From Williamsia sp. 1138 (GTDB lineage: Bacteria; Actinomycetota; Actinomycetes; Mycobacteriales; Mycobacteriaceae), in NCBI RefSeq assembly GCF_002095435.2, contig NZ_MJEJ02000037.1, positions 62,001 through 126,000 of the forward strand: a stretch of 64,000 bases of DNA, read 5' to 3'. A program made the position numbers and the translations under genes. Under the pieces are notes generated by a model. The model saw only the letters and a program-made list of their open reading frames with translations. It was not told the DNA's origin and did not search any database. Shown here piece by piece: positions 43,838 through 55,892 of the stretch (positions are counted from its first letter, which is position 1; the number at the start of each line of letters is the position of its first letter).

Positions 43838-43872
43838 CCGCACACCAAGCAGTTTCGGAAAGAGTGACCATC

Positions 43873-44427
43873 ATGGGTCTGGAAGAAAAGCTACCGAGCG
43901 GATTTCTCCTGAGTACCGTCGAGGGACTCGCCGGGTACATGCGCAAAGGCTCACTGTGGCCGGCGACATTTGGGTTGGCCTGCTGCGCCATCGAGATGAT
44001 GGCCACCAGTGGTGGCCGTTTCGACATCGCCCGCTTCGGTATGGAGGCCTTCCGCGCTTCCCCCAGGCAGGCCGATCTGATGATCGTCGCCGGCCGGGTC
44101 AGCCAGAAGATGGCGCCGGTGCTGCGTCAGATCTATGACCAGATGGCCGAGCCGAAATGGGTACTGGCGATGGGTGTCTGCGCGTCCTCGGGTGGGATGT
44201 TCAACAACTACGCCATTGTCCAGGGTGTCGATCATGTTGTCCCGGTCGACATCTATCTGCCCGGCTGCCCGCCGCGGCCGGAGATGCTGCTGCACGCAAT
44301 TCTCAAGCTGCACGAGAAGATCGGTGAGATGCCGCTCGGTGTCGACCGCGAAGCGGCGATCGCAGCCGCCGAGGAGGCCGCGATGTCGGCGACGCCGACC
44401 ATCGAGATGAAGGGACTGCTGCGATGA
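43873..44427 (+). CDS. nuoB: NADH-quinone oxidoreductase subunit B
   Basis: A 184-residue peripheral-arm subunit that holds the terminal [4Fe-4S] cluster N2 donating electrons to quinone. All four ligands are present: Cys37 and Cys38 ([10 protein letters not shown]), Cys103 (GVCASSGG) and Cys132 (PGCPPRPE). The ATG follows GGAAAGAG. It lies 35 bp after nuoA and overlaps nuoC by 4 bp. Confidence 0.98.
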   Translation: MGLEEKLPSGFLLSTVEGLAGYMRKGSLWPATFGLACCAIEMMATSGGRFDIARFGMEAFRASPRQADLMIVAGRVSQKMAPVLRQIYDQMAEPKWVLAMGVCASSGGMFNNYAIVQGVDHVVPVDIYLPGCPPRPEMLLHAILKLHEKIGEMPLGVDREAAIAAAEEAAMSATPTIEMKGLLR

Positions 44428-45116
44428 CGGCCGACGACAGCCGCGGGGGCGACCGTGAGGTCATCGGCATCCGGCGTGGGTTGTTCGGGGTCCGCGGCAG
44501 CGGCGACACCTCGGGGTACGGCCGGCTGATCCGTCCTGTCTCGCTGCCCGGCAGCACACCACGGCCCTACGGAGGCTACTTCGACGAGGTCGTCGACCTG
44601 CTGACCGAGGCGCTCGCCGCCGAGGGGAATCCGGGTGCCCAGGACGCACTGGAGAAGGTGGTGGTCTTTCGCGACGAGCTGACGCTGCACGTGCGGGCGC
44701 AGCACTTGCCGGCTGTCGCTTCGGTCCTCCGGGACGACCCCGCACTGAGATTCGAGCTCAGCCTGGGCGTCAGCGGTGTGCACTATCCGGATGAGACCGG
44801 CCGAGAGCTTCATGCGACCTATCCCTTGTTGTCGATCACCCACAACCGGCGCGTCCGGCTGGAAGTCGCAGTGCCCGATGCTGATCCTCACATCCCGTCG
44901 CTGTACGACGTTTATCCCACCTGCGACTGGCACGAACGGGAGACGTACGACTTCTTCGGGATCATCTTCGACGGCCACCCGTCGCTGACCAGGATCGAGA
45001 TGCCCGACGACTGGGAGGGCCATCCCCAGCGCAAGGACTACCCCCTCGGCGGCATCCCGGTCGAGTTCAAGGGCGCTCGTATCGCACCGCCCGATCAGCG
45101 GAGGTCGTACAACTGA
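44424..45116 (+). CDS. nuoC: NADH-quinone oxidoreductase subunit C
   Basis: A 230-residue 30-kDa-type subunit of the connecting module. The signature [20 protein letters not shown] (about residues 172-191) and [16 protein letters not shown] are typical. The N-terminal 60 residues are an actinobacterial extension. ATGA overlap with nuoB, and its stop overlaps the nuoD ATG. It is separate from NuoD, unlike the E. coli NuoCD fusion. Confidence 0.97.
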   Translation: MTADDSRGGDREVIGIRRGLFGVRGSGDTSGYGRLIRPVSLPGSTPRPYGGYFDEVVDLLTEALAAEGNPGAQDALEKVVVFRDELTLHVRAQHLPAVASVLRDDPALRFELSLGVSGVHYPDETGRELHATYPLLSITHNRRVRLEVAVPDADPHIPSLYDVYPTCDWHERETYDFFGIIFDGHPSLTRIEMPDDWEGHPQRKDYPLGGIPVEFKGARIAPPDQRRSYN

Positions 45117-46423
45117 TGAGCGAGCACATCGAACAGGCCGAGAACCTCTACAGTGCGTCCGGGCAGGACTGGGACGAGGTGGCGAGCGCCGTCGCCGAGG
45201 CCGGAGAAGAACGCATCGTGGTCAACATGGGGCCGCAGCACCCGTCCACACACGGGGTACTCCGGCTGATCCTGGTCCTCGACGGTGAGACCGTCACGGA
45301 GGCCAGATGCGGGATCGGCTACCTGCACACGGGAATCGAAAAGAATCTGGAGTTCCGGAACTGGACCCAGGGCGTCACGTTCGTGACGCGCATGGACTAC
45401 CTGTCCCCGTTCTTCAACGAGACCGCGTACTGCCTGGGTGTGGAAAAACTGCTCGACATCACCGACGCCATTCCCGAGCGGGTCAACGTCATCCGCGTGA
45501 TGTTGATGGAACTCAACCGGGTCTCCTCACATCTGGTCGCATTGGCCACCGGCGGTATGGAACTCGGCGCGGTGACCGCGATGCTGTTCGGGTTCCGGGA
45601 GCGGGAACTGATCCTCGACGTCTTCGAGATGATCACCGGCCTGCGGATGAACCACGCATTCATTCGCCCCGGTGGCCTCGCCCAGGATCTTCCCGACGGT
45701 GCGGTGGAGAAGATCCGCGATCTGCTCAAGGTGATGCCTGGTCGATTGCGTGACGTGGAAGACCTGTTGAGCGAGAACTACATCTGGAAGGCCCGCACCC
45801 AGGGAATCGGCTATCTCGACCTCACCGGCTGTATGGCGCTGGGCATCACCGGCCCCATCCTGCGGGCCACCGGACTGCCTCACGATCTTCGCCGGTCAGC
45901 CCCGTACTGCGGCTACGAGAACTACGAGTTCGATGTCATCACCGACACCGCGTGTGACTCGTATGGCCGCTACCAGATCCGGATCAAGGAGATGAAGGAG
46001 TCGCTCAAGATCGTCGAGCAGTGCCTCGACCGGCTGCGGCCCGGCCCGATCATGGTGGAGGACCAGAAGATCGCGTGGCCCGCCGATCTCACCGTCGGCA
46101 AGGACGGACTGGGCAACTCACCCGAACACATCTCCAACATCATGGGTTCGTCCATGGAGGGTCTGATCCATCACTTCAAGCTCGTCACCGAGGGCATGCG
46201 CGTCCCACCGGGACAGGTCTACGTCTCCGTCGAATCACCGCGCGGCGAGCTCGGAGTGCACATGGTCAGCGACGGCGGCACCAGGCCGTACCGGGTCCAC
46301 TTCCGGGACCCGTCGTTCACGAATCTGCAAGCGGTAGCGGCGATGTGTGAGGGCGGGATGATCTCGGACGTCATCGCTGCCGTTGCGGGCATCGACCCGG
46401 TGATGGGGGGTGTCGACCGATGA
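45116..46423 (+). CDS. nuoD: NADH-quinone oxidoreductase subunit D
   Basis: A 435-residue 49-kDa-type subunit forming the quinone cavity with NuoB. Conserved blocks: [18 protein letters not shown] (quinone head-group His in HPSTHG), [35 protein letters not shown] and the C-terminal [16 protein letters not shown]...FRDPSF. The start overlaps the nuoC stop by 1 base (TGATG), the end overlaps nuoE by 4. Confidence 0.98.
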   Translation: MSEHIEQAENLYSASGQDWDEVASAVAEAGEERIVVNMGPQHPSTHGVLRLILVLDGETVTEARCGIGYLHTGIEKNLEFRNWTQGVTFVTRMDYLSPFFNETAYCLGVEKLLDITDAIPERVNVIRVMLMELNRVSSHLVALATGGMELGAVTAMLFGFRERELILDVFEMITGLRMNHAFIRPGGLAQDLPDGAVEKIRDLLKVMPGRLRDVEDLLSENYIWKARTQGIGYLDLTGCMALGITGPILRATGLPHDLRRSAPYCGYENYEFDVITDTACDSYGRYQIRIKEMKESLKIVEQCLDRLRPGPIMVEDQKIAWPADLTVGKDGLGNSPEHISNIMGSSMEGLIHHFKLVTEGMRVPPGQVYVSVESPRGELGVHMVSDGGTRPYRVHFRDPSFTNLQAVAAMCEGGMISDVIAAVAGIDPVMGGVDR

Positions 46424-47274
46424 CTGCCGAACCGGTGTTCATCGATTTCGCGGTGCGCCATGCCAGCACGATCGATACCTACCCGGCCGAGATCCTTGCT
46501 CGGCTCGAGGCCGACGCCGCGGTCATCATCGCGCGCTATCCGAGTCCGCGCTCGGCACTGCTCCCGCTGCTGCACCTGGTGCAGAGCGAAGAGGGGTACA
46601 TCAGCCCGAGCGGAATCGGTTTCTGCGCAGAGCAACTCGGCCTGACCCCGGCCGAGGTGACCGCGGTGTCGACGTTCTATTCGATGTACCGCCGCCGGGA
46701 GACCGGCGACTACCTGGTCGGGGTCTGCACCAACACGCTCTGCGCGGTGATGGGTGGGGACGAGATCCTCGCCGACCTGAGCGAGTACCTCGGCGTCGGG
46801 CCCGGCGGCACGACCGCTGACGGCACGATCACACTCGAGCACATCGAGTGCAACGCCGCGTGTGACTACGCACCGGTGGTGATGGTCAACTGGGAGTTCT
46901 TCGACAATCAGACACCCCGCTCAGGTCGCGATCTCGTCGACGCACTACGCAGCGGCGAGCAGGTGACGCCGACGCGCGGTGCACCGTTGTGCACGTTCCG
47001 CGAGACCGCCAGGATTCTCGCGGGTTTCACCGATACCCGTCCCGGTGCATCCGACGCCGCTCTACCCGGCGACGCGACGCTTGCAGGCCTCCGGATCGCC
47101 CGCGAACTCGACATGCAGGCACCTTCGGTGAACGCCTCGGGTGATGCGGCGGGCCCGGACGACCAACAGGCCGCTGCGGAGACGACGGCCGACAAACCTG
47201 CACCCGCACCGGATGCAACTGCGCCTCCGCGATCCGGATCGCCGGAGACCACACCGCACGGTGAGGGAGTCTGA
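46420..47274 (+). CDS. nuoE: NADH-quinone oxidoreductase subunit E with C-terminal extension
   Basis: The 24-kDa-type thioredoxin-like subunit with the [2Fe-2S] cluster N1a. Cys ligands are in [13 protein letters not shown] (about residues 103 and 108) and [11 protein letters not shown] (about 144 and 148). It is 284 residues, much longer than the approximately 165-residue E. coli NuoE. The extra roughly 110 residues are Ala/Pro/Asp-rich low complexity without a visible domain ([18 protein letters not shown]). Overlaps nuoD by 4 bp. Confidence 0.96.
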   Translation: MTAEPVFIDFAVRHASTIDTYPAEILARLEADAAVIIARYPSPRSALLPLLHLVQSEEGYISPSGIGFCAEQLGLTPAEVTAVSTFYSMYRRRETGDYLVGVCTNTLCAVMGGDEILADLSEYLGVGPGGTTADGTITLEHIECNAACDYAPVVMVNWEFFDNQTPRSGRDLVDALRSGEQVTPTRGAPLCTFRETARILAGFTDTRPGASDAALPGDATLAGLRIARELDMQAPSVNASGDAAGPDDQQAAAETTADKPAPAPDATAPPRSGSPETTPHGEGV

Positions 47275-47275
47275 C

Positions 47276-48577
47276 ATGCCACTGTCGCCTGTGCTGTCGC
47301 GCTACTGGGACGAACCCGAGTCGTGGACTCTCGACAGCTACCGCCGCCACGACGGCTATTCGGCGCTACGACTGGCCCTCGACATGGATCCCGACGCCCT
47401 CATCGCGAGCGTCAAGGCATCGGGCCTACGGGGTCGCGGTGGAGCAGGCTTTCCGACGGGCATGAAGTGGTCGTTCATCCCGCAAGGTGACGGCAAGCCC
47501 CACTACCTGGTGGTCAACGCAGACGAGTCCGAACCCGGCACGTGCAAGGACATGCCGCTGCTGCTGGCGACCCCACACGTGCTGATCGAGGGCATCATCA
47601 TCGCCGCGTACGCGATCCGGGCAGCCAAGGCGTTCATCTATGTACGAGGAGAGGTGCTTCCGGTACTGCGCAGGCTGCAGACCGCCGTCGCGGAGGCCCA
47701 CGAGGCAGGCCTGCTCGGCACCGACATCCTCGGTTCGGGTTTCGACCTCGACATCGTCGTACACGCGGGCGCCGGGGCCTACATCTGCGGTGAGGAGACC
47801 GCGCTGCTCGATTCCTTGGAAGGCAGGCGGGGGCAACCGCGCCTGCGTCCCCCGTTCCCCGCAGTCGCCGGCCTGTACGCCAGCCCCACCGTGGTCAACA
47901 ACGTCGAGTCGATCGCGAGCGTGCCGTCGATCATCCTGAACGGCAACGACTGGTTCCAGAGCATGGGTACGGAAAAGTCTCCCGGGTTCACCCTCTACTC
48001 GCTGTCGGGCCACGTCACCACCCCGGGGCAATACGAAGCACCGCTCGGCATCACCCTGCGTGAACTCCTCGACTACGCGGGCGGTGTGCGAGGCGGCCAC
48101 GAGCTGAAGTTCTGGACTCCCGGGGGCTCGTCCACGCCGATCTTCACCGCGGAGCATCTCGACGTCACCCTCGACTACGAAGGCGTCGGTGCTGCCGGGT
48201 CCATGCTGGGCACCAAGGCATTACAGATCTTCGACGAGACGACCTGCGTGGTCCGGGCCGTCCTGCGCTGGACCGAGTTCTACGCCCACGAATCCTGCGG
48301 CAAGTGCACGCCGTGCCGGGAGGGGACCTACTGGCTTGTGCAGATCCTGCAGGGCCTGGAGAACGGCACCGGAACCGCTGACGATCTGCAGAAGCTCCTC
48401 GACATCGCAGACAGCATCCTCGGCAAATCATTCTGCGCGTTGGGCGACGGTGCGGCGAGCCCGATCATGTCCTCTCTGAAGTACTTCCGCGACGAGTACG
48501 TCGAGCACGCAAGCGGCCGGGGCTGTCCCTTCGACCCCGCCCGATCAACCCTGTTCGAGAGAGTGGGCGCGCCATGA
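47276..48577 (+). CDS. nuoF: NADH-quinone oxidoreductase subunit F
   Basis: A 433-residue 51-kDa-type subunit that oxidises NADH. The Gly-rich [16 protein letters not shown] (residues 50-65) binds [20 protein letters not shown] and [19 protein letters not shown] follow. Cluster N3 ligands are [10 protein letters not shown] (about residues 341-347) and Cys about 386 in SFCALGD. The ATG is 1 base after the nuoE stop. The end overlaps nuoG by 4 bp. Confidence 0.98.
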   Translation: MPLSPVLSRYWDEPESWTLDSYRRHDGYSALRLALDMDPDALIASVKASGLRGRGGAGFPTGMKWSFIPQGDGKPHYLVVNADESEPGTCKDMPLLLATPHVLIEGIIIAAYAIRAAKAFIYVRGEVLPVLRRLQTAVAEAHEAGLLGTDILGSGFDLDIVVHAGAGAYICGEETALLDSLEGRRGQPRLRPPFPAVAGLYASPTVVNNVESIASVPSIILNGNDWFQSMGTEKSPGFTLYSLSGHVTTPGQYEAPLGITLRELLDYAGGVRGGHELKFWTPGGSSTPIFTAEHLDVTLDYEGVGAAGSMLGTKALQIFDETTCVVRAVLRWTEFYAHESCGKCTPCREGTYWLVQILQGLENGTGTADDLQKLLDIADSILGKSFCALGDGAASPIMSSLKYFRDEYVEHASGRGCPFDPARSTLFERVGAP

Positions 48578-51012
48578 CGGTGACCAGCAACTCGACCTCC
48601 GCCGCCACGGCCCCCAGCGACCTCGTGTCCATCACCATCGACGGGTCCCAACTGCAGGTACCCAAAGGCACTTTGGTGATCCGCGCCGCCGAACTCATCG
48701 GGGTGCAGATTCCACGATTCTGCGACCATCCACTACTGGAACCGGTGGGCGCGTGCCGGCAGTGCCTGGTCGAGGTAGAAGGCCAGCGCAAACCGCTCGC
48801 CTCCTGCACCACCACGGTGAGCGAGGGGATGGTGGTCAAGACCCAGCTGACCTCCGAGAGCGCCGAGAAAGCCCAGCGCGGCGTGATGGAACTGCTGTTG
48901 ATCAATCACCCGCTGGACTGTCCGGTCTGCGACAAGGGTGGCGAATGTCCCCTGCAGAATCAGGCGATGTCCACCGGCCGCACCGAATCGCGGTTCGAAG
49001 GCGTCAAACGTACCTTCCCCAAACCGATCCCGCTGTCATCGGAGGTGCTGCTCGACCGCGAGCGCTGCGTCCTGTGTGCGCGATGCACCCGATTTTCCGA
49101 GCAGGTCGCCGGAGATCCGTTCATCGACCTCCTCGAACGCGGTGCCCAGCAGCAGGTCGGGATCGCCGAGGACGAACCGTTCGAATCGTACTTCTCCGGG
49201 AACACCGTGCAGATCTGTCCGGTCGGTGCACTGACCGGCGCGGCCTACCGTTTCCGGGCGCGGCCGTTCGACCTGGTCTCCACCCCGAGTGTGTGTGAGC
49301 ACTGTGCCAGCGGATGCGCGCAGCGCACCGACCATCGGCGCGGAAAGGTGCTGCGGCGCCTGGCCGGTGACGATCCCGAGGTCAACGAGGAATGGAACTG
49401 CGACAAGGGCCGCTGGGCCTTCGCCTACGAAACGGTTCGTGACCGGATCACCACTCCGCTTATCCGTGGTGCCGACGGCAACCTGGAAGCGGCGTCCTGG
49501 TCCGCCGCGCTGGCCATCGCGGCCACCGGGTTGACGGCTGCACATGGCCGGGCCGGCGTCCTGGTGGGCGGCCGGGCCACCGCCGAGGATGCCTACGCCT
49601 ACGCCAAGTTCGCCCGAACAGTTGTCGGCACCAACAACATCGACTTCCGCAGTCGCGCGCACTCGGCGGAAGAGGCCTCCTTCTTGGCCACCCACATCGC
49701 GGGCCGGCCGATGAACCTGACCTACGACGACCTCGAGAAGGCACCGGCAGTACTGCTGGCCGGGTTCGAGCCGGAAGAGGAATCCCCGATCGTCTTCCTG
49801 CGTTTGCGCAAGGCGGTTCGCAAGGGCGGGCTGACCGTGGTGTCCATCGCGACGCATGCGAGCACCGGGCTCCAGAAGCTGTCCGGCGGTCTCATCCAGA
49901 CGATGCCCGGAACCGAACGCACCGCACTCGAACTGCTCCGCGACTCCGAACTGCTCCGGCAGCCGGGCGCGGTGATCCTGGTGGGGGAACGACTGGCCAC
50001 CTCGCCCGGCGCGTTGAGTGCGGCTGCGGCGTTGGCCATCTCGACGGGCGCGCGTATCGGTTGGGTTCCGCGTCGCGCCGGAGAGCGTGGCGCGCTGGAG
50101 GTCGGCGCTCTGGGCAACCTGCTGCCCGGTGGCCGCCCTGTCGTCGACCCGGAAGCCCGCAGGCAGGTGGCCCGGATCTGGGGAACCGAACCGCCCGCCG
50201 ACGCCGGACTGAGCACCGACGAGATCGTGGCGCAGGCGGCCTCAGGCGAGCTCGGAGCCCTGGTCGTCGGTGGCGTGGACATCTCGGACCTCCCCGACCC
50301 GGTGGCCGCCCTCGCGGCAGTCGTCGCCGCGCCGTTCGTGGTCAGCCTCGAACTTCGGGAGAGCGCGGTGACCGACCTCGCCGACGTCGTGCTGCCGGTG
50401 TCGGCCGTGGTCCGCAAGAGCGGCACCTTCGTCGACTGGGAGGGACGGCCACGCTCGTTCGATGCCGCGCTGCCCAGCGACGGTGCCATGCCCGACCAGC
50501 GAGTCCTCGACGCCCTCGCCCGCCAGATGGGCCGCGACCTCGGGTTGCCCACCGCCGAGGATTCCCGTAACGAACTGGCCCGTCTCGGAGTATGGGACGG
50601 CGACTTCCCCGGCGGACCATCGCTGCGAGACACCTTGTCCGGGGCCACGGCGACACCGTCCGCCACTGTGCCCGTGGCGCGGGCCGGCGAGGCAATCCTC
50701 ACGGGATGGCGCATGCTGCTGGACGCGGGGCGCTTACAAGACGGTGAACCGCACCTGGCCGGTACCGCGCACCGACCGGTGATCAGGCTGTCGCCCGACA
50801 CTGCAGCCGAAAATGGGCTCCTGGACGACGAACTCGTGACCGTCAGCACGGACCGGGGTTCGATCACGCTCCCACTGGAGGTGACCCGACTACCCGATCG
50901 AGTGGTCTGGGTACCTCTCAACTCGCCCGGGAGCGCTGTGTACCGAGACCTCGGACCTGCTGTCGGACAACCGGTCCGGATCAGCCGAGCCAATCGGACG
51001 GAGAACGCATGA
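48574..51012 (+). CDS. nuoG: NADH-quinone oxidoreductase subunit G
   Basis: An 812-residue iron-sulfur subunit. [2Fe-2S] ligands Cys50, Cys61, Cys64, Cys78; N5-type ligands His112, Cys116, Cys119, Cys125; N4 ligands Cys165, Cys168, Cys171, Cys215. The extra cluster N7 is also present: Cys241, Cys244, Cys248 and Cys276. A molybdopterin-oxidoreductase-like domain follows without a functional cofactor, ending in a MopB-type C-terminal domain ([19 protein letters not shown]). ATGA overlaps at both ends. Confidence 0.98.
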   Translation: MTVTSNSTSAATAPSDLVSITIDGSQLQVPKGTLVIRAAELIGVQIPRFCDHPLLEPVGACRQCLVEVEGQRKPLASCTTTVSEGMVVKTQLTSESAEKAQRGVMELLLINHPLDCPVCDKGGECPLQNQAMSTGRTESRFEGVKRTFPKPIPLSSEVLLDRERCVLCARCTRFSEQVAGDPFIDLLERGAQQQVGIAEDEPFESYFSGNTVQICPVGALTGAAYRFRARPFDLVSTPSVCEHCASGCAQRTDHRRGKVLRRLAGDDPEVNEEWNCDKGRWAFAYETVRDRITTPLIRGADGNLEAASWSAALAIAATGLTAAHGRAGVLVGGRATAEDAYAYAKFARTVVGTNNIDFRSRAHSAEEASFLATHIAGRPMNLTYDDLEKAPAVLLAGFEPEEESPIVFLRLRKAVRKGGLTVVSIATHASTGLQKLSGGLIQTMPGTERTALELLRDSELLRQPGAVILVGERLATSPGALSAAAALAISTGARIGWVPRRAGERGALEVGALGNLLPGGRPVVDPEARRQVARIWGTEPPADAGLSTDEIVAQAASGELGALVVGGVDISDLPDPVAALAAVVAAPFVVSLELRESAVTDLADVVLPVSAVVRKSGTFVDWEGRPRSFDAALPSDGAMPDQRVLDALARQMGRDLGLPTAEDSRNELARLGVWDGDFPGGPSLRDTLSGATATPSATVPVARAGEAILTGWRMLLDAGRLQDGEPHLAGTAHRPVIRLSPDTAAENGLLDDELVTVSTDRGSITLPLEVTRLPDRVVWVPLNSPGSAVYRDLGPAVGQPVRISRANRTENA

Positions 51013-52331
51013 CCGATCTCTCCGCCTTCGGCCACGACCCCTGGTGGCTGATCCTCGCCAAAGCCCTGGGTATCTTCGTCTTCCTGCTCCTGACACCTCT
51101 CATCGCGATCCTCGCCGAACGCAAGGTGATGGCCTGGATGCAGACCCGGGTCGGACCGAACCGGGTCGGACCCAAGGGGCTGCTGCAGAGCCTTGCAGAC
51201 GGGGCCAAGCTGGCGCTGAAAGAGGGCATCATCCCGAGCGGGGTCGACAAGCCCATCTACCTCCTCGCCCCGATCATCGCGGTCGTGCCGGCCATCATGG
51301 CCTACGCCGTCATCCCGTTCGGGCCGGTCGTCTCGATCTTCGGCCACCGGACACCGCTGCAACTGACCGACCTGTCCGTCGCTGTCCTGTACATCCTCGC
51401 CGTGACGTCGGTCGGGGTCTACGGCATCGTGCTCGCGGGCTGGGCATCTGGTTCGACATATCCGCTTCTCGGAGGATTGCGCTCGAGCGCACAGGTGATC
51501 TCGTACGAGATAGCGATGGGTCTGACGTTCGCCGCCGTATTCCTCGATGCCGGCACGATGTCGACGTCGGGAATCGTCGGCGCCCAGGACGGCACCTGGT
51601 ACGTATTCCTGTTGCTCCCTTCCTTTGTCGTCTATGTGTTCTCCATGGTCGGTGAGACCAACCGTGCACCGTTCGACCTGCCCGAGGCCGAGGGTGAGCT
51701 GGTCGGCGGATTCCACACCGAGTACTCGTCGTTGCGGTTCGCGATGTTCATGCTCGCCGAGTACATCAACATGGCGACGGTGTCCGCGCTCGCCGCAACC
51801 CTGTTCCTCGGTGGATGGCATGCGCCCTGGCCCATCTCGCTCTGGGACGGCGCCAACTCCGGCTGGTTCCCGCTGATCTGGTTCGTCGCCAAGGTCTGGG
51901 GGTTCCTGTTCTTCTTCATCTGGCTCCGCGCAACCCTGCCGCGACTGCGCTACGACCAGTTCATGAACCTCGGCTGGAAGGTGCTCATCCCCGTCTCGCT
52001 GGCCTGGGTCATGATCGTCGCCACGGTGCGGGCTCTGCACAACGAGGGCTACGGAATCAGCACCGCGGTGATCGGAGTCGCCGGCGTCGTGGTGGCTCTC
52101 GGTCTTGTCGGTGTGCTCTGGAAGATGCTGCGCAACAAACGTGATCGTGCGCAGGCCGATTCCGCTGCCCTCGAGGCGGCGCGACCGTTCGACGCCATGG
52201 CCGGCGGATTTCCCATCCCCCCGATGGCGCCACCGGTCCCACCGCGACTGCGCCGGGTCCACCGCACCCATCCGAATGTCGTCGAGGGCACCCCAGAAGG
52301 TGTCACGGAAAGGGAGAGCACCGATGCGTAA
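51009..52331 (+). CDS. nuoH: NADH-quinone oxidoreductase subunit H
   Basis: A 440-residue, eight-helix membrane subunit at the junction of the two arms and part of the quinone channel. Conserved: [61 protein letters not shown] (core [18 protein letters not shown]) and [22 protein letters not shown]. The C-terminal 70 residues are a Pro-rich cytoplasmic tail longer than in E. coli (325 aa). Overlaps nuoI by 8 bp. Confidence 0.98.
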   Translation: MTDLSAFGHDPWWLILAKALGIFVFLLLTPLIAILAERKVMAWMQTRVGPNRVGPKGLLQSLADGAKLALKEGIIPSGVDKPIYLLAPIIAVVPAIMAYAVIPFGPVVSIFGHRTPLQLTDLSVAVLYILAVTSVGVYGIVLAGWASGSTYPLLGGLRSSAQVISYEIAMGLTFAAVFLDAGTMSTSGIVGAQDGTWYVFLLLPSFVVYVFSMVGETNRAPFDLPEAEGELVGGFHTEYSSLRFAMFMLAEYINMATVSALAATLFLGGWHAPWPISLWDGANSGWFPLIWFVAKVWGFLFFFIWLRATLPRLRYDQFMNLGWKVLIPVSLAWVMIVATVRALHNEGYGISTAVIGVAGVVVALGLVGVLWKMLRNKRDRAQADSAALEAARPFDAMAGGFPIPPMAPPVPPRLRRVHRTHPNVVEGTPEGVTERESTDA

Positions 52332-52887
52332 CCCACTGGAACCACTCGCCGGCTTCGGCGTCACATTCTCGTCGATGTTCAAGAAGAACAACACCGAGTT
52401 CTATCCCGAGGTCAAGACACCGACGGCTGCGCGCTATCACGGCAGGCATCAGCTGAATCGGTACCCCGACGGCCTCGAGAAGTGCATCGGGTGCGAGCTG
52501 TGCGCCTGGGCGTGCCCCGCTGATGCGATCTTCGTCGAGGGGGCTGACAACACCGACGACGAAAGATACTCCCCCGGCGAAAGATACGGCCAGGTGTATC
52601 AGATCAACTACCTGCGGTGCATCGGGTGCGGCCTGTGCATCGAGGCCTGTCCGACGCGGGCGCTGACGATGACCAACGACTACGAGATGGCCGACGACAA
52701 CCGCGCCGACCTGATCTACGGCAAGGACAAACTGCTCGCCCCACTCGCCGAGGGGATGACTGCACCGCCGCACGCAATGGTGCCCGGCAGCACCGACGAG
52801 GACTATTACCGCGGCAACGTCCTGGGCGAGATCATGCCCGGCAGTCCACCGGAATCTCGACCACGTCCCACCCCGAAGGCGTCGTGA
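52324..52887 (+). CDS. nuoI: NADH-quinone oxidoreductase subunit I
   Basis: A 187-residue ferredoxin-like subunit with clusters N6a and N6b: Cys54, 57, 60, 64 ([12 protein letters not shown]) and Cys99, 102, 105, 109 ([12 protein letters not shown]). The C-terminal half is a charged extension ([17 protein letters not shown]). Starts inside the nuoH end and ends with a GTGA overlap onto nuoJ. Confidence 0.98.
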   Translation: MRNPLEPLAGFGVTFSSMFKKNNTEFYPEVKTPTAARYHGRHQLNRYPDGLEKCIGCELCAWACPADAIFVEGADNTDDERYSPGERYGQVYQINYLRCIGCGLCIEACPTRALTMTNDYEMADDNRADLIYGKDKLLAPLAEGMTAPPHAMVPGSTDEDYYRGNVLGEIMPGSPPESRPRPTPKAS

Positions 52888-53669
52888 ACACCTTGGTCGC
52901 CGCGCCGATTCTGGTCGCGGAACCACTGACCCAGACCTCCACCGCCGAGGCCGTACAATTCTGGATCCTCGGGACCATCGCGGTACTCGGCGCGCTCGGC
53001 GTCGTGTGTTCGACGAAAGCCGTGTACTCGGCGGTCTTCCTGGCGATGACGATGATCATCCTGGCGGTCTTCTACATCGCCCAGGGCGCCTTGTTCCTCG
53101 GGGTCGCGCAGGTCGTGGTGTACACGGGCGCAGTGATGATGCTGTTCCTCTTCGTCCTCATGCTCGTGGGCGTCGACTCGTCGGATTCCCTCGTCGAAAC
53201 CCTTCGAGGACAACGACTCGGCGCGATCGTCGTCGGCCTCGGATTCGGGATACTCCTGATCGCGGGTATCGGCAGTGCTTCCGTCACCGCCTTCGTCGGA
53301 GTCGAGCAGGCCAATGCCGGAGGCAATGTCGAAGGCCTGGCCGAGCTCATCTTCATCCGGTACCTCTGGGCCTTCGAACTCACCGGGGCCCTGCTGATCA
53401 CGGCCACCCTCGGGGCCATGGTCCTCGCGCACCGAGAGCGGCTCGGCGACAAAGAGAGCCAGCGTGAGATGTCGATCCGCAGGTTCTCCCAGGGCGCCCG
53501 GCGCACCCCACTGCCCAACCCCGGTGTGTATGCCCGGCACAACGCCGTGGACATGCCCGCTCTGCTGCCTGACGGCTCGTACTCCGAGCTGTCGGTCAGC
53601 GATGTCCTGACACCGCGCGATCCCGCGGGCCCCAACCTCGGGGCCTCCAATTCGCGGGGTGGCTCATGA
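52884..53669 (+). CDS. nuoJ: NADH-quinone oxidoreductase subunit J
   Basis: A 261-residue membrane subunit. Helix 3 [24 protein letters not shown] with its pi-bulge Tyr is the conserved element. Five transmembrane helices occupy residues 20-190. The last 70 residues are a hydrophilic tail (actinobacterial extension). GTG start overlaps the nuoI stop; end overlaps nuoK by 4 bp. Confidence 0.96.
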   Translation: MNTLVAAPILVAEPLTQTSTAEAVQFWILGTIAVLGALGVVCSTKAVYSAVFLAMTMIILAVFYIAQGALFLGVAQVVVYTGAVMMLFLFVLMLVGVDSSDSLVETLRGQRLGAIVVGLGFGILLIAGIGSASVTAFVGVEQANAGGNVEGLAELIFIRYLWAFELTGALLITATLGAMVLAHRERLGDKESQREMSIRRFSQGARRTPLPNPGVYARHNAVDMPALLPDGSYSELSVSDVLTPRDPAGPNLGASNSRGGS

Positions 53670-53965
53670 ATCCCGAGAACTATCTGTACGTCTCCGCACT
53701 GTTGTTCACCATCGGCGCAGGCGGGGTCCTGGTACGCCGCAACGCTGTGGTGGTCTTCATGTGTGTCGAGCTCATGCTGAACGCCTGCAACCTCGCATTC
53801 GTCACATTCGCTCGTATGAACGGCAACCTCGACGGACAAGTGATCGCCTTCTTCACGATGGTCGTCGCGGCCGCCGAGGTCGTTGTGGGTCTTGCGATCA
53901 TCATGACCATCTTCCGCACCCGCCACTCGGCCTCGGTCGATGACGCAGACCTGCTGAAACTCTGA
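53666..53965 (+). CDS. nuoK: NADH-quinone oxidoreductase subunit K
   Basis: A 99-residue, three-helix subunit homologous to MrpC. Conserved Glu in [16 protein letters not shown] and Glu in [14 protein letters not shown] belong to the proton E-channel/central hydrophilic axis. ATGA overlap with nuoJ; 7 bp before nuoL. Confidence 0.97.
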   Translation: MNPENYLYVSALLFTIGAGGVLVRRNAVVVFMCVELMLNACNLAFVTFARMNGNLDGQVIAFFTMVVAAAEVVVGLAIIMTIFRTRHSASVDDADLLKL

Positions 53966-53972
53966 GCCGGCC

Positions 53973-55892
53973 ATGAACTCTTCGATCTGGGTTCTCCCCG
54001 CACTTCCCCTCGCGGGGGCCGTGGTGCTGTTGCTCGCCGGACGTCGTAGTGACGCGTGGGGTCACCTGCTGGGCGTGCTGATGGCGTTGGCGTCCTTCGC
54101 TTTCGGGCTGGTGCTGTTCTTCGACATGCTCGGTCGGGCCACAGACGAGCGCGCGATGACCGAGACATTGTTCACGTGGGTCCCGGTCGGGGCCCTGCAG
54201 GTCGACTTCGGCCTGCAGCTCGATCAGCTGTCGATGTGTTTTGTCCTGCTGATCACCGGTGTCGGCACACTCATCCACATCTACTCCATCAGCTACATGG
54301 CCGACGATCCGGCTGAGATTGAAGGCAGCTCCGCAGGCTTCGTGCCCCGTCGTCGCCGATTCTTCGCGTACCTCAATCTGTTTCTGGCCGCGATGCTGCT
54401 GCTGGTCCTGGCCGACAACTACCTGGGCCTCTATCTCGGCTGGGAGGGCGTCGGCCTGGCGTCGTACCTGTTGATCGGCTTCTGGCATGAGCGACCCAGC
54501 GCAGCGGCCGCAGCCAAGAAGGCATTCATCGTCAACCGGGTCGGCGACATGGGCCTGGCGATCGCCATGATGATCATGTTCGCGACATTCGGTTCGGTCG
54601 GATTCGGCGAAGTGTTCGGCGGCGCCGGGGAAGCCGGCGAGGGCACGTTGACCGCGCTGGGCCTGATGCTGCTGCTCGCGGCCTGCGGCAAGTCAGCCCA
54701 GGTACCGCTGCAGTCCTGGCTCGGCGACGCCATGGAAGGCCCGACACCGGTATCGGCACTCATCCACGCGGCCACCATGGTCACCGCGGGTGTCTACCTC
54801 ATCACGCGATCCGGACCCATCTTCAACCTCGCGCCCGATGCCCAACTGGGAGTGGTGATCGTCGGTGCCGTGACCTTGCTGTTCGGTGCGATCATCGGCT
54901 GCGCCAAGGACGACATCAAGAAGGCGCTGGCGGCATCGACGATGAGCCAGATCGGCTACATGGTGCTCGCCGCCGGACTCGGACCCGCCGGGTACGCGTT
55001 CGCCATCCTGCACCTGATCACCCACGGATTCTTCAAGGCCGGCCTGTTCCTCGGTGCGGGCTCGGTCATGCACGGCATGAACGACGAGACAGACATGCGC
55101 CGCTTCGGCGGGCTGCGCACCCTGATGCCGGTGACGTTCGTGACCTTCGGTCTCGGGTACCTCGCCATCATCGGGATCCCACCGTTCTCGGGCTTCTTCT
55201 CCAAAGACAAGATCATCGAGACCGCCTGGGCGGCAGGCGGGGTCAAAGGCATCATCCTCGGAACGGTCACGGTCCTGGGCGCCGGGATCACCGCGTTCTA
55301 CATGACCCGCGTGATGCTGCTGACGTTCTTCGGGGAGAAGCGCTGGAAGCCGGACACCCATCCTCACGAATCCCCCGGCATCATGACGATGCCGATGGTC
55401 GTCCTGGCGTTGGGGTCGGTGTTCGCCGGCGGTCTGCTGGTACTCGGTGGCTCCCTGCAACACTGGCTGGAGCCCGTGGTCGGCGAACACCACGGTCATC
55501 TGTCGGTGCCGGTCTGGGTCATCACGGTCAGCACCCTGGCAGTTGTTCTCGTCGGCGTCGGTATCGCGTATCGGCAGTACGCCGGCCGGACTGTACCGAC
55601 CACGGCACCCGACGATGTGTCGTCGCTGACCGAGGCCGCCCGCGCCGACCTCTACGGTGACGCGTTCAACGAAGCAGCATTCATGCGGCCCGGCCAAAAG
55701 CTCACCACCGCACTCGGACTGGCCGACACCAAGGGCGTCGACGGACTGGTCAGCGGTGTCGCGGCCGCGGTGTCCGGGCTGTCGACACGCGTGCGCCGAC
55801 TGCAGACCGGGCTCGTGCGTTCCTACGCGCTGTCGATGTTCGCCGGCGCCGCACTGCTCGTCGCGATGATGATGGTGGTGAGGGTGTGGTGA
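53973..55892 (+). CDS. nuoL: NADH-quinone oxidoreductase subunit L
   Basis: A 639-residue antiporter-like subunit at the distal end of the membrane arm, with a lateral helix at the C-terminus. Conserved Glu in [15 protein letters not shown], Lys in [33 protein letters not shown] (core [20 protein letters not shown]) and the Lys/His pairs of the second half ([14 protein letters not shown]) form a proton path. Overlaps nuoM by 4 bp (GTGA). Confidence 0.97.
   Translation: MNSSIWVLPALPLAGAVVLLLAGRRSDAWGHLLGVLMALASFAFGLVLFFDMLGRATDERAMTETLFTWVPVGALQVDFGLQLDQLSMCFVLLITGVGTLIHIYSISYMADDPAEIEGSSAGFVPRRRRFFAYLNLFLAAMLLLVLADNYLGLYLGWEGVGLASYLLIGFWHERPSAAAAAKKAFIVNRVGDMGLAIAMMIMFATFGSVGFGEVFGGAGEAGEGTLTALGLMLLLAACGKSAQVPLQSWLGDAMEGPTPVSALIHAATMVTAGVYLITRSGPIFNLAPDAQLGVVIVGAVTLLFGAIIGCAKDDIKKALAASTMSQIGYMVLAAGLGPAGYAFAILHLITHGFFKAGLFLGAGSVMHGMNDETDMRRFGGLRTLMPVTFVTFGLGYLAIIGIPPFSGFFSKDKIIETAWAAGGVKGIILGTVTVLGAGITAFYMTRVMLLTFFGEKRWKPDTHPHESPGIMTMPMVVLALGSVFAGGLLVLGGSLQHWLEPVVGEHHGHLSVPVWVITVSTLAVVLVGVGIAYRQYAGRTVPTTAPDDVSSLTEAARADLYGDAFNEAAFMRPGQKLTTALGLADTKGVDGLVSGVAAAVSGLSTRVRRLQTGLVRSYALSMFAGAALLVAMMMVVRVW

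Noticed and set aside
49722-52394. Minus-strand reading frame of 890 codons across nuoG/nuoH/nuoI
   Set aside because: It is antisense to three well-supported nuo genes, its translation is low-complexity Asp/Arg/Gln/His without any domain, and such long antisense frames are expected at this GC content.
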